Source: Cenococcum geophilum 1.58
Taxonomy: Eukaryota; Ascomycota; Dothideomycetes; Gloniales; Gloniaceae
Direction of reading: 5' to 3'
Assembly: GCA_001692895.1 (NCBI GenBank)
Contig: KV748184.1
Location: 2,356,001-2,420,000, forward strand
DNA length: 64,000 nt
A model generated the notes under the pieces. That model was not told the DNA's origin and did not search any database. It saw only the letters and a list, made by a program, of their open reading frames with translations. Positions 11,725 to 22,600 of this stretch are shown in pieces; the first letter of the stretch is position 1; every line of letters starts with the position of its first letter. A program made the translations under genes and the position numbers.

Positions 11725-12686
11725 TCATAGTATCACGCAGCGGCATCCGGCATGAGGCTCATCGTCACCGTGATTGCGGCTGCCGCCTTTACTTGTTTTT
11801 GCATCTTCCTCATCGACGACTTCTTGCGGCTTGATAGTCATATGCACGACGTTCGGAGATTCAGTTTGGAATCGGCAATCTGGTCAGGTACAGGAAGATT
11901 AATGGTGTTCAACCTCCGGGGAACTTTAAGTAATAATAGGACGTACCTTTTAAAGGCGCCTTGTCATCTAGCATTCGTCCGAAGTGTATCAGTCGTATCG
12001 AACTGGGAGATGTTGGCCGTGGTTCCCATTCTAAAATGCCAAGGATTTATGTCAGTCCCTTCTTCCTTAACAAATGCACACGGGAGCTGGATGCAATGCA
12101 TAAGCACCGGCTGTAGCTGCGTCTTACCTTCCCTCCAGTCTCTCCAGATCAGCTCTTTAAGCGTGTACACGCTGATGTTGTACGGATCCATAGCTTCCAC
12201 GTTGACATTTCGTTTCTTCAAATACCTTTCATCAATTTTATATGGATGTCTGGCGCCGCTGGTGAGAAGTAATGTAATTACAACAACCGGTCCGTTAGAG
12301 GTGTCAGGTTTTGCAGCAGGCGTGTCGGTAGAAGGCCCGATTGCCTCAGTTTCAGCACAAGTTAAGGTAGCGGGAGCAGAGGGTTTGGAGGGAGTAGATT
12401 GTGATATCGATTCGGAAGTTGGCGGGTTTGATTGTGCTTGCGATGCTTGCTGCGATTGTGATTGCGGTCGTTCCGGCTGCTGTTCTGGAGGCGGGTTGGA
12501 GGCGGAGGCCGCTGCAGGAGCTGATTCCGTCATAGTGGATCCATGAGGCTGTTCTGCAGATGGGGATTGCAGTGCGTTCATTTCGACAGTACTAATAAAT
12601 CGCACAGCGCTCTCAGTCCCCGAGGGCTCTAGTTGTGAATTGCCAGCGGCAGCAGGAGCAGAGGTCTGATCGGGGGAAGCAGCCAT
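11725..12686 (-). CDS. Membrane-anchored ubiquitin-like protein (UBL3/MUB type, PF13881)
   Basis: Exons on the minus strand are 12686-12128, 12030-11947 and 11879-11725, about 265 residues. Introns 12127-12031 and 11946-11880 are GT-AG and phase-compatible. Residues 1-130 are low-complexity (Ser, Pro, Gln, Ala). The ubiquitin-like fold runs from VVVITLLLTSGARHPYKID (about 134) through YTLKELIWRDWREEW, RPTSPSSIRLIHFGRMLDDK and ESPNVVHMTIKP. The last residues are C-R-C-V-I-L, a CaaX box ending in Leu, so geranylgeranylation and membrane anchoring are expected, as in UBL3/MUB proteins. The start MAASPDQ (12686) is preferred; an in-frame ATG at 13025 would add 113 residues of unlikely composition. 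Reading through intron 1 gives a false C-terminus. Confidence 0.88.
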
Positions 12687-14391
12687 TGCTGGCTTGGTGA
12701 CGTATGAGACAGGACGACTGCAAGACGGTGGGGATAAATGAATGAAGGAAAACAAAGGGATGGTAATATGGGGGGGAGCGACGGCTTCTCCTAGCGTGCT
12801 GGCGTTAGAAGGGTGTTCGGTATGGAGTGTTTGGGTTGGTGTTCCAAGTTCCAAGAGGCTGTTGAGGGCCAGGCGCAGATCTTCGGTTGCAATTTCGCCG
12901 CCTCTCACTCCGCAAAAATGATTGACAATATCACAAGGGCCCGCAAAAGAGACAAGAATTGCTTGGCTAATAAGCTTGTTTGACTGGTTCTCTCCTTTCT
13001 GCCAAAAGAAATACTGCAACTTCACGGCTTTTCTTTTTCCTAAACGCCTGCTTGAAACGGAGCACTTTTCTGCATGAACAACCAGCTGCCAGACTCCCCC
13101 AAAAGCAAGGTTTCACTCCAACACAACAGGGATCGTGCTGAACTGCCTAACACAGGCCCAACACAGGCCTTCCATTTCTTTTCCGCCTTTCAGAGCCATG
13201 GAAAATGCGACCACACCCCACTGGATTATTATTCGTAACGTCGCCCTATTAATTTAATGCAAATATTATGCCTGCATGACACGTCATTGGGCGATGGAAA
13301 GACATGGCAATTCCATTTCGTCGTCTGCAGGCATTGGTACTTGATTTTCTCCTAGGATATCGTCAAGTTTTACTACGGATATGACCGACTCTGTTCTGTC
13401 TGTGCCAATGTAGACCGCCGGACGACGAGCTCACACCTTCACGTGGTGTCCGGTGCCTAGTACCCTTACCTGTCGGAGTAGTGAACTTGTATTGAGAAGC
13501 TAGGATGGGCTCGAGCAAACGACACCACGAGCGTTCGCGCAATAGGGGGAGAGGAAGGCAGTCTCTCGTCCGCCGATCGAATCGAATCAGACGCGTACAC
13601 AGGTCTATACGAACACGACTCGACTTCGATCCAAATACCTTGATCCTTAACTCTCAAGAATTGTTCATACACGATCAATTACACTACAGGTGCTATTCAT
13701 GATAAAGAGAAGCTGTGTTTTGTTGAATACTGTGGCTTTAGTAGTGTTAAGGTGCTTACCCATAGCCCAACCGTTTCCATAGATTCGCCATCCTTTCTCT
13801 GTTAATACACGCCACAGTAGTCAGGAGGTGGAGACCTCGAAATTACTACCAGAGGGGATACCGGGGTGGAGCTCGTAGAAGTACTTGTGGCATAGGATTC
13901 AATATACGGAAGGCGTCCCTTAAGGGAGTAGGATAATAGAGAGTGGATGGATCTCTTTTGTTTATGGCTGCGCTGTTGTTTATAGGCAAGCTCTCTATAT
14001 AATTATACTATAATAGAAGACCCGGCATGGCGCTTGATGACAGCTAAAACAGTTTCAAAAAAGGAAAGCCAATGTAAACCCGCGAGAAGGTCTCCGGCCA
14101 TCCAGTCCCAAAACAAGCGGCCGCTGTTGACCTTTGTCCTTGAAGATTTCTGGATTACTTCAACGTACTGCCCGTTGTGCTGCTTACTGTTTCTGTCTCT
14201 CAGCACGGTACCGGGATATCTGACACAAGCATGTCGGAAGAAGCCGCCTGGATGGGTTTGCCACGTCATAAGCAGGCAAGAACGCGGTCGTGTTGTGTCT
14301 GGTAATACCGCCGTCCATTTAGACACCCGTCAACTCATACTCTCCACCATGTGGTTGTGCAAATCCTGGCTAACGAGAATGACCATGAAGA
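12687..14391. other. Intergenic, no gene seen
   Basis: The first part is the upstream region of the ubiquitin-like gene. 13400-13700 carries GC-normal sequence with short frames on both strands that could be retroelement debris, but no domain could be named. 13940-14030 is AT-rich. Confidence 0.4.
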
Positions 14392-14473
14392 GACAAATCG
14401 TCTATTCGTTACTTTTGATTCTGGTGTTTGTGCACGGTCCACCTCTCGTAGGACGTCACCTGCGGAGTGGATA
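14392..14473. mobile_element. Right-end remnant of the piggyBac-like family
   Basis: Contains CTTTTGATTCTGGTGTTTG, then CACGGTCCACCTC and CTCGTAGGACGTCACCTG, closely matching the right half of the MITE at 4318-4467 and the right ends of the 47-53 kb elements. The reverse complement starts TATCC, like the other family ends. No matching left end was found, so it is a truncated copy. Confidence 0.5.
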
Positions 14474-14770
14474 CGTATGTCCGTTAACGTGATTCTATGG
14501 TCTGAGCTCGCAAGGGCGGAGCCTGAGTACTCCCATCCCCTAATTTACCCCCTTTTCTCTCGAGGATGGCTAGCTACTTGTATCTTGCGCGCATAAGTAA
14601 GTCTCCTTCTCCCCTAAATCAACCGGGTTGTCCTATAAGTAGAGCGTAGTAGTAATATAGCTAGGTAGCAGTTAAGAAGTGCTTTTCTTTAAATTCTCTT
14701 ATCTTTTATTACTTTCATAGCTTTGGGGTTTTTCAAGCCCGCTGTACTAGCCCAATTTATTTAGATATAA
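14474..14770. repeat. Repeat shared with 55.39-55.72 kb
   Basis: About 300 bp in direct orientation with 55397-55721. Shared blocks include GTCCGTTAACGTGATTCTAT, GGTCTGAGCTCGC, CAACCGGGTTGTCCTATAAG and CTTTGGGGTTTTTCAAGCCC. In both places it abuts the hairpin and inverted end of a Helitron-like element, so it is either part of the element's 3' end or a common target repeat. No coding potential. Confidence 0.7.
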
Positions 14771-14775
14771 CATGC

Positions 14776-16803
14776 GGATCGTTGGTACCCCCTAACGATA
14801 ATTTTGACCCGACCTTATGATTAATAAGCCGATTAATTAACACAAAGCTTTAATTTAGAGCCTTATTGCATAGAGCTTAATTAACATATACTAGTAGGTA
14901 TGGATTTATTTCGTAAATCCTATACCTCCGTCGTGCTTCGCAGTAGGGGGTAAGCTTTGGGTAGAGCCTTGTGCAGAGCTTTAATAGAGCATTATATAGA
15001 GCTTTGGTAGAGCCTTGTGCGGAGCTTCGTGCAGAGCCTTGCGCAGAGCCACGTGCAGACGTGCATACGTGCAGCCGTTTGTTCTGGCGATTAATTGCAG
15101 AGACATTTGTAGAGACGATTGTACAAGCAATTGTATGAGCGTTTAATTGATCATTCGTACGGGCGTTCGTGTAGGCAATTAATTGATTGATCAATTGTAT
15201 GGACGTTTATAGAGCCGTGCGTAAAGCCGTGCATAGAGCCATTTGTAGAGCCGTTCGTAGAGACGTTCATACGGGCGTTTAGTTGATTGATTGATTGTAT
15301 AGGCGTTTATATAGGCAATTAATCGATTAATCGACTAATTATATGGGCGTTCGTACGGGCGATCGTGCAGACGTTCGTAGAGCCGTTTATAGAGCCGTTT
15401 GTATAGACGATTCTAGAGCCTTCCTAGTATATTAATGCTGCATGTTAGTAGAGCTTTAAGCTCAAGGGGGAGACCCCCTTGGACCCCCCCTACGCACTGC
15501 GTGATCCATTCACTGCGTAGGCAGAGCTCTTGCAGAGGCTTTAGTAGAGCGTTTGGTAGAGCTTTTACAGAGCTTCGTGTAGAGCTTCGTGTAGAGCTTC
15601 GTATAAAGCTTCGTGTAAAGCTTCGTATAGATCTTCTATAGGGCTACATATAGGCGTGCAGACGTTCGTACGGGCGATCAATTATAGAGACGTTTATAGA
15701 GACGATCGTATAGGTAATTATATAGACGTTTGATTGATTGATCATATGGACGTTTAATTGATCGTTCGTATGGGCGTTCGTATGGGCGTTCGTACGGGCG
15801 ATCGTGTAGACGTTTATAGAGCCGTTCGTAGAGCCGTTCGTAGAGACTATTGTACGGCAATTAATCGTATGGGCGGTTATACGGCCAATTGCAGAACCTG
15901 CCCAGTATATTAGTGCTGCGAGTTAGTAGAGCTTTGGAGCTCTGTATAGGGCTTCGAGCAAAGCTTCGAGCAGAGCTTCGAGCAGAGCTTTAAGGGGGAG
16001 ACCCCATTGGACCCCCCTGCGCACTGCGTGCTCTATTCACTGCGTGGGCAGAGCTCTTACAGAGGCTTTAGTAGACTTTAGTAGAGCTTTTAGTAGAGCT
16101 TTTGCAGAGCTTTTGCAGAGCTTTGTGTAGAGCTTCTATAGAGCCACGTGTAGACGTGTAGGGTGCAGACGCTCGTACGGGTGATCAATTGTAGAGACGT
16201 TTGTAGAGACGATCGCATGGGCAGTTGTATGGACGTTCATACGGGCGATCGTGTAGACGTTTGTAGAGCCGTTCGTAAAGCCGTTTGTGGAGTCGTTCGT
16301 GGAGCCGTTCGTGGAGCCGTTCGTAGAGCCGTTCGTAGAGACGATTGTACGGCGATTGACCGTATAGGCGGCGGTTATACGGCCGATTGCGGAACCTTCC
16401 TATATATTAGTGCTGCGTGTTAGTAGCTTTGGAGCTCCGTATAGGGCTTTGAGTAAAGCTTTAAGCAGAGCTTTAAGGAGGAGACCCTCTTGGACCCTAC
16501 TGCGCACTGTGTGCTCCATTCACTGAGTGGCCAGTATACTGGGTGGGCAGAGATGCTGCAAAGCCTTTGGTAGAGCTTTTAGTAGAGCTTTACAGAGCTT
16601 TGTACGGAGCTTCGTGCAGAGCTTTTGCAGAGCTTTGGTGGAGTTTAGTATTTTGAAGTTCGTCACGTGGATTCTGCCACATCTTACCGCGCGCAACATT
16701 TTTCCAGCCAATTAGAAGCCGAGGCTCGGCCAATCAGAAGCTGGCTTGGCAAGGTTTGAACTCCAGGACCCGAAAGTATAGACCACTCGTACCTCGGGTC
16801 AAT
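14776..16803 (-). mobile_element. Non-autonomous Helitron-like element
   Basis: Both ends match the large Helitron at 55.8-63.4 kb. Left side: hairpin TCGTTGG..CTAACGA (14779-14799) followed by TTGACCCGA (14804-14812). Right side: the block from about 16650 (CACGTGGATTCTGCCA, then AGGACCCGAAAGTA) to TCGGGTCAA (16794-16802) matches 63298-63438. The two TTGACCCGA copies are inverted. The interior has no Rep or helicase and is filled with GTAGAGC-rich tandem repeats, so it must rely on a helicase in trans. Orientation is given by comparison with the autonomous copy. Confidence 0.65.
15428..16640. repeat. Three ~480-500 bp tandem units inside the non-autonomous Helitron
   Basis: Units begin at about 15428, 15906 and 16403 with TATATTARTGCTGC. 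Each then has TTAGTAGAGCTTT, a GGGGGAGACCCC-type block followed by TTGGACCC, then GCACTGCGTG and TTCACTGCGTGG-like sequence. The third unit is truncated by the element end. Within and between units are many 12-bp steps of the form GTAGAGCTTCGT and GTAGAGCCGTTCGTAGAG. Open frames across them are artefacts of the repeat. Confidence 0.75.
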
Positions 16804-16829
16804 CAACTTTTTAACAAAAAAGGTTAGCG

Positions 16830-16847
16830 ATATCCGCTTGCGGATAT
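16830..16847. other. Perfect 8-bp hairpin
   Basis: ATATCCGC-TT-GCGGATAT, 27 bp outside the right end of the Helitron-like copy. Function unknown; it lies next to a third copy of the ACGTATGTCCG..GGTCTGRGCT motif (16848-16885). Confidence 0.6.
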
Positions 16848-16890
16848 ACGTATGTCCGCTAATTGATTCTACGGTCTGGGCTTGCTGAGG

Positions 16891-17153
16891 TAAGGGTGCC
16901 ACAGTGCTACGCCTTAAAGTTTTTACGACGTGGCGTATTTCAACAGCTACCCCACCACGTGCCCCGCCTCCCCTGGTACCTGCCGTGACTCATAAAGGTA
17001 CTGAATAAAAACAACACACGAACAACTTCCAACGCAAATTCTACAGCTTCCATCTAACATCCGCAAATCTTTCTTCGACTCTTTCTTCGACGCCTTCTCC
17101 CATTCTACCTCCAACTCCCAGCTTAAGTCCAGGCTCTGTTACGAACATAGAGA
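16891..17153. other. Upstream of copia fragment
   Basis: GC-normal sequence between the Helitron-like element and the copia gag-like frame. It may include the leader of the outer copia element, but no LTR could be identified. Confidence 0.35.
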
Positions 17154-18485
17154 ATGGCATCGCAATCCTCCAAGCGACCCTCTGAAGAACCCCACTACAC
17201 GCAAGGTCCTGCTAAACGGCTTCACCGAGCTGCCTCCGAGCCACTACTAGGTCTCCCGGCTTCTGCAAATACACCTTCTATAACGCCACTATCTACTCCG
17301 CCCTCCAGCTTCTCCAATACTCCTGCAACTAACATTTCGTCTCCAACCATATCAACAAACCGTCCAGTATCTCCTGTACGCCCTACAACGCCTAAGACGC
17401 CATCAAAGGCCGCTAGTCATTGGGTGCCACCAACAAAAGATATTTTTAAGATGAGTTTAGAAGAGGTTCATGCGTATATAAGGTTAAACGGTTGGGAAAT
17501 CCGTATGCGAAGCGCCTTCTCTTAGTTGTTATGGGTATATACTAATAGTATAATAGACGTATGGAATTCTATCCTAGATGACAGTTCTCCGGATATCGAT
17601 TACGAATATTCCATGTACCAACAGGGGTTGGGTAAGGATGGCGATGAGGATATGTAACCGACTGCCAGTACACCGCCAAACGACTACACCTGAATCGAAC
17701 GATTCGGCAGAGCCTCCTACGAAGGATACTGAACAGTTACCGACTCCTAGCAGAACGGTATCTCCAGATCTACCAGAAACAAACACTACACCGGGAGGAC
17801 TTCAAGACGATATCTTGGATACAATTGAAGCAACTCCTACCCAGCCAGGTTCGCCAGAACCGTCGAATACAGCCCCACGAGCTAACGAAGTCTTGGCCGA
17901 ACCTTCTACCGACCTTATCCTACCAGAAGGATCCAAAAGAATTCGACGTCAAGCGTATGCAGCAGCACTAGCCAATCTATCTACCCTATTTGGTTACTAC
18001 GCTGGTTTTGCTACAGGACTAGTAAAGGACATCAGCCAAACTAGATCCTTATCCTCATCTCTACATCGGGAAAATCTTCCTCCTGAACCAAAGAACCTCA
18101 AGGAGCTAAGAAAGCATCCATTGACTACCGGCTTCCAAAAGGCTATGGAAAAAGAATACAACGACCTAAAACGCCAAGGGACATTCAAGACTGTACCAAA
18201 AGAAAAAGCAGGCAATGAGCAGATCCTTCCACTGAAATGGGTCTTCAAATATAAGTTCGACAGCGACGGCTACCTACAGAAGCTCAAAGCTAGGCTATGC
18301 GTCCGTGGAGACCTGCAGATCACCGAAGAAGAGACCTATGCAGCAACCCTAGCTGCTCGAATATTCCGTGCCCTCATGGCTATAGCAGCCGCATTCGATT
18401 TGGAAATTCGACAGTATGACGCCGTAAACGCGTTCACAAACGCCAAGCTCAGTAAACCAGTCTACTGCTACTGCCCAGAAGGATT
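17154..18485 (+). pseudogene. Outer Ty1/copia element, 5' part (gag start fused to pol linker and RT)
   Basis: A first frame (17154-17525) starts MASQSSKRPSEE and ends in a stop; a second (17578-18485) has a Ser/Thr/Pro-rich linker and then the copia reverse transcriptase (RVT_2): TTGFQKAMEKEYNDL, LPLKWVFKYKFDSDGYL, KARLCVRGDLQ, YDAVNAFTNAKL. Protease and integrase are missing, so it is internally deleted. Codons are GC-normal with few stops, unlike the hAT inserted in it. The frame stops at an insertion after PEG-F and resumes at 44617. This was a retrotransposon of the host fungus, now inactive. Confidence 0.85.
18478..18485. repeat. Left target-site duplication of hAT-1
   Basis: GAAGGATT, repeated exactly at 44609-44616 on the other side of the element. 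Eight bases is the hAT length. Confidence 0.9.
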
Positions 18486-18769
18486 CAGTGTGGCCAACAG
18501 GCAGCGTCGCTAGCAGCGTCGCTGGCAGCTAGCTGCTTATATAAGCAGTCAGTCAGCGGTAAGACTGCAGCGAGCTGACAGCTCGCTGCATAGGTGGTAA
18601 GAAAGGATGGTGTTTTAAAGCTTTTAGTAGAGGTCAAAGATCTAAGGGTCTTCGGCTAAAATTCGGGCGGGAAACCCCTGGGATATTTATATAAAATAGT
18701 ATAGTTTTCTCCAAATTCCCCGTCGCGTATATAAACGCGTTTATATTAACCTTTTTATTACCACGGAAA

Positions 18770-19600
18770 ATGCAACGTACCTTATATTTTGCCAGCTAGC
18801 TAACTAGTAAAGCTTCTTCCTCTACTCCTTCCTTATTAAGTTTACAATCTACGCGTTAATTAAGCTTTTTAGCATCCCATAGGCGTCGCGGATCTACTAC
18901 TTCTACTCCCCTTATAATTAAAGACACGCCCGAATTAAATAAGTAGAATAACTCTACATTATAAGATCCTCTATTAATTGGCTAGAACTATAGCTATATC
19001 TTTCCTATTAACTAGAATAATCTTTACCTAGGTAAGTATAGTAAGCTTACTAGTAAATATAGATACCGAATTATTAATAAGCGGTCCCTTTTAAAGAACT
19101 CCGTTATATTAATAATATAGAAGTATAGAGTAGATCTATTCTGGGACGGGCTAAAGGGTAGGAAGAGACTCTAGTTATATAAAATCTGCTATCTAGCTTA
19201 AAGACTAGCTGCATTACTTATAATTAATAGTATAGATTATATTATTGGCTATTTAAAATTAAAACACAGTCTTATTCTTAATTATAATAGCTATAGTAGT
19301 ACTCTATAAGCACTATCTAAACTAAACGCTTAAGTCTCTCCTATACCTGGCGGTAGTAAACGCTAGCCATTTTAGGCAGCTAGCTATATACAAGCCTATA
19401 TTAATTAGACGATCCTATAGGATATTATATTTTAGTAAGCTATAAGTACTTATACCCGCGTATTACTTATATTTAACCGTCCTTAGATATAAGAGTGTCT
19501 TATATATTTATATATATTACTAAGTAACTAAATAAAATCTACCTTTAAGCGCTAATGCCTTAATATTAAAGACCTCCTCCTTACCTTATAAAGTAAAATC
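18770..19600 (+). pseudogene. hAT-1 transposase, N-terminal part
   Basis: Starts at an ATG (18770, MQRTLYFAS). With stops ignored, the frame holds a BED-like zinc-finger neighbourhood of fungal hAT transposases: DLFWDGLKGRKR..LYKICYLA, then AALLIINSIDYIIGYLK. Cys and His residues appear partly replaced through RIP. It is cut at 19601-19614 by the LINE. Assignment rests on pattern resemblance and on position inside hAT ends. Confidence 0.6.
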
Positions 19601-19614
19601 TATATTAGCTGCGA

Positions 19615-22600
19615 ATATAGTTATAGTAAGGAGCTCTTGCTACACCCGGCCCAAAAAGACCAAAACCAACCAAAAGAACCCTGAAAAACACCCAGAGAAT
19701 CCCCCTAAGATGCATGCATCGCAGGGGAGGCACACATCGAACGACGGTGGCTCGCACTCGCGCGCGACCGCTAGAACTACGCCTAGCAATAGCCCTCTAT
19801 AATAAAGACGGGCGAATACTACACCATAAAGCGGAAATACCTCTATTAAGAAGGCATTTAACAAAATATAAAGCCTATTAGACGCGTCTAGTATCTAGAA
19901 TTATGGGGAAGTAACCGTTAGCTATAACGAACTAATACAGCTAGCAGAATGGCTCCGCCAGTCCAGCGAACCTTAGGCGCCCCTCTAGTAAACCCTTAAT
20001 TAAATCCTCCAACGGCTAAGTAAAATTAAAAATAAGCATAACCCCCCCTTACCGGCGAACTGCACCTGGGCCGCTATAGCTGCGCTTTTACAGCATAGGG
20101 AACCCACCCCCCTTAAGTTAATAACCGGGTATATAATTATAATATAACTAAATATAGAATAAGTAGAGGGGCTTAGGGGATAATTAGAAACAGAAGTCCT
20201 TATAGAGATATATAAAGAGGTCTATAACGCTATTATAGTCCAATACCTTAAGAGCGGAGATATTAGAGTTACCCTAAAGGACTAATAGGTAAAGGAATAA
20301 GCCGTAAGGGTAGGGGATAGGCTAGGAGAACGTATTAGCATAAAAGTACTTTGCGAGGATTACCTAGTTAAAGTCCTAGTGGTTCCTATAAGCCTTAGGG
20401 TAGAAAAGGGACGCTAGGCGGACAATATAGCAATTATATAGGAGATAGTAAGACAAATAGAACGCCTTATACTAGGACTTAAAATCACCTAAATCTAATG
20501 GCTTTAATAGGAAAATATAAACTAAGCATATAATAAGAATAATAAGAGGATATAAGGGTCGCTAGAGACTCGCTAGGGAGACGCCAGACGAATATATGGC
20601 TCCCTTATCGTTAGCATATATATACTAGGAATGCAAAAACTTTTTATCCAAAAAGGAATAATTATAAATGGCCTTATATATAACACAAAGCTCTATAACT
20701 ACAGACTATGCCTAGAATAATACTATTGCTATATATAATAGGGACACACCTAATCTATATACGCAGTATAGGTATACTACGGCCACTATACAGGCCCCCA
20801 CGATATAAGATATTACTTAAATTAAGACTAAATAAAATGCGCGAACTGCTACTAAAGCACATATAAGGCGTAGGAGAGAGAAGACTGTATTAAATACAGA
20901 AGACGGAAGGCAAGGGCTTAACAGCTGCGGGAATAACTATACACTAGGTTATATAAATGGAAATAACAGGTAATAAGCTAGGGGGACGTAGGCGCCTTCC
21001 CAGCATTTCCTACCTTTAATACTAAAGGGCTAGGCCAGCTATCCTAAGCCTTAACGGGCCAGAAGCAATGCCGCGTGACATCACCAGACCGATTAGGGAC
21101 ATAAGGGCCATAGGGGACATAAGGAAGAGGACGCCCCGTAGAAAGACCCCTATAGACAGCGATAGTAGGCTTAAAACTAGGACAATTAAGAATTAGACTT
21201 AATGCGGCAAATATAACATTCGCAGCCGACCTATAAAGGGCATATAGCCGACCAGTAAGAACAGGGGAAGAACCGGTAATAATAACAGATTTAGATATAG
21301 AAGCGCTAATAGGAACACAAGACACGGGAATAGAAAGCTCTATATAAAATAAGTAGTAACTAGGGTGTAGACATAAGAGATAGAAGCTTTAAATATCCTA
21401 GAGAAAGTAGAAATAGAAGAAGCGAGAAATAAAGGAGAGTTAAAGGACCCTCGCTAGGGGTCCGCCACCTATCTATTATATAGTATAACTGCGGCAACAC
21501 AAACCACCGCCTTGTAAGGCCCCTACTAGATAGTCTAGACCCAGAGAAATATTATATCCTTACTATACAAGAACCGTATTATAATACCTTTATATAATTA
21601 ACATACTGCCCCTAAGGATTTTAGCTCCTATATAAACTAAAAGCAGCTATACGCGTGTGCTTTATAATTAGTAAGGCTATTAGCCTGTCCTTATAGTTAT
21701 AGCAGGTAGTTAACCTAAATATTATAGTTATAATAATCTAAATATATAGGGGACTGGTATAAATTATTAATATATATAACCCTAGGGTTAAAGGGGTCCT
21801 ATAAATAGAGAATATTATATCGGTAATAAGCTTACTAGAAACCAAAGGTATAGAGTTTATCCTACTAGGAGANATAAACCTCTACCACCNNTANTAGGGG
21901 GGNATNTATNTTGCTNNAGATTAANAGTTAGAGTGCCTACTAAGAGCTATAGATATCTGGGGCCTTAAGCTAGCTACCCCCCTAGGAGTAATTATATGGC
22001 AATAAGGCACCGCTAGAAGTATAATTAACCTCATATTTATAGACGAAGGCCTATACCAGAGACTTAAAAGGTGCAACCCTAAAGAAGAATGGGCACTTAC
22101 CCTAGACTATATCCCTATCCAGATACAGCTAGACCTAGATACTAAAGCGCAACTAAATAGAAAAAGATACGCAATAAGGAAGCTTAAGATAGATAGTTTC
22201 CTTAATACAGTTAAATAACAACTCTAAGACCTAGAAGAAATCCACCCAATACTAAATAAGTAAGGCTTATTAGCCACCCCTAAGGAAATTAACTAAAGAC
22301 TAGAAAGAATCTAGGCAGCAATTAAAAATGGGCTAGAAGAGCACTACCCGATCTTAAAACCAGGCCCCTATACGCGACATATATAGTCTATATAATACGC
22401 AGTTCTAATTACTAGCTAACGACGAGTAAGAAGGAAATATATAAGTAGCTACGACCCTAAAGACGAGAGATGATATAAAGATATAAGAAACCAGCTAAAG
22501 AATACCCTAAAAAAAGAAGTAAGGAATAACTGGAGACGGTTTATAAACGAGTATACTTTTAACCCGAGCCTCCCCTATAACAAGGGCCTTTAGGCTATAG

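Noticed and set aside
11752-12546. 264-residue plus-strand frame with Cys-rich end
   Set aside because: It is antisense to the well-supported ubiquitin-like gene, and its Cys runs are complements of Gln/Ala codons.
12687-13025. N-terminal extension of the ubiquitin-like protein from ATG 13025
   Set aside because: The extension has no family similarity and includes what looks like upstream leader; the usual fungal start is MAA-like at 12686.
15435-16423. Small frames in the GTAGAGC-rich region
   Set aside because: They are periodic (VELRVELR, ERLYERLY) products of tandem repeats.
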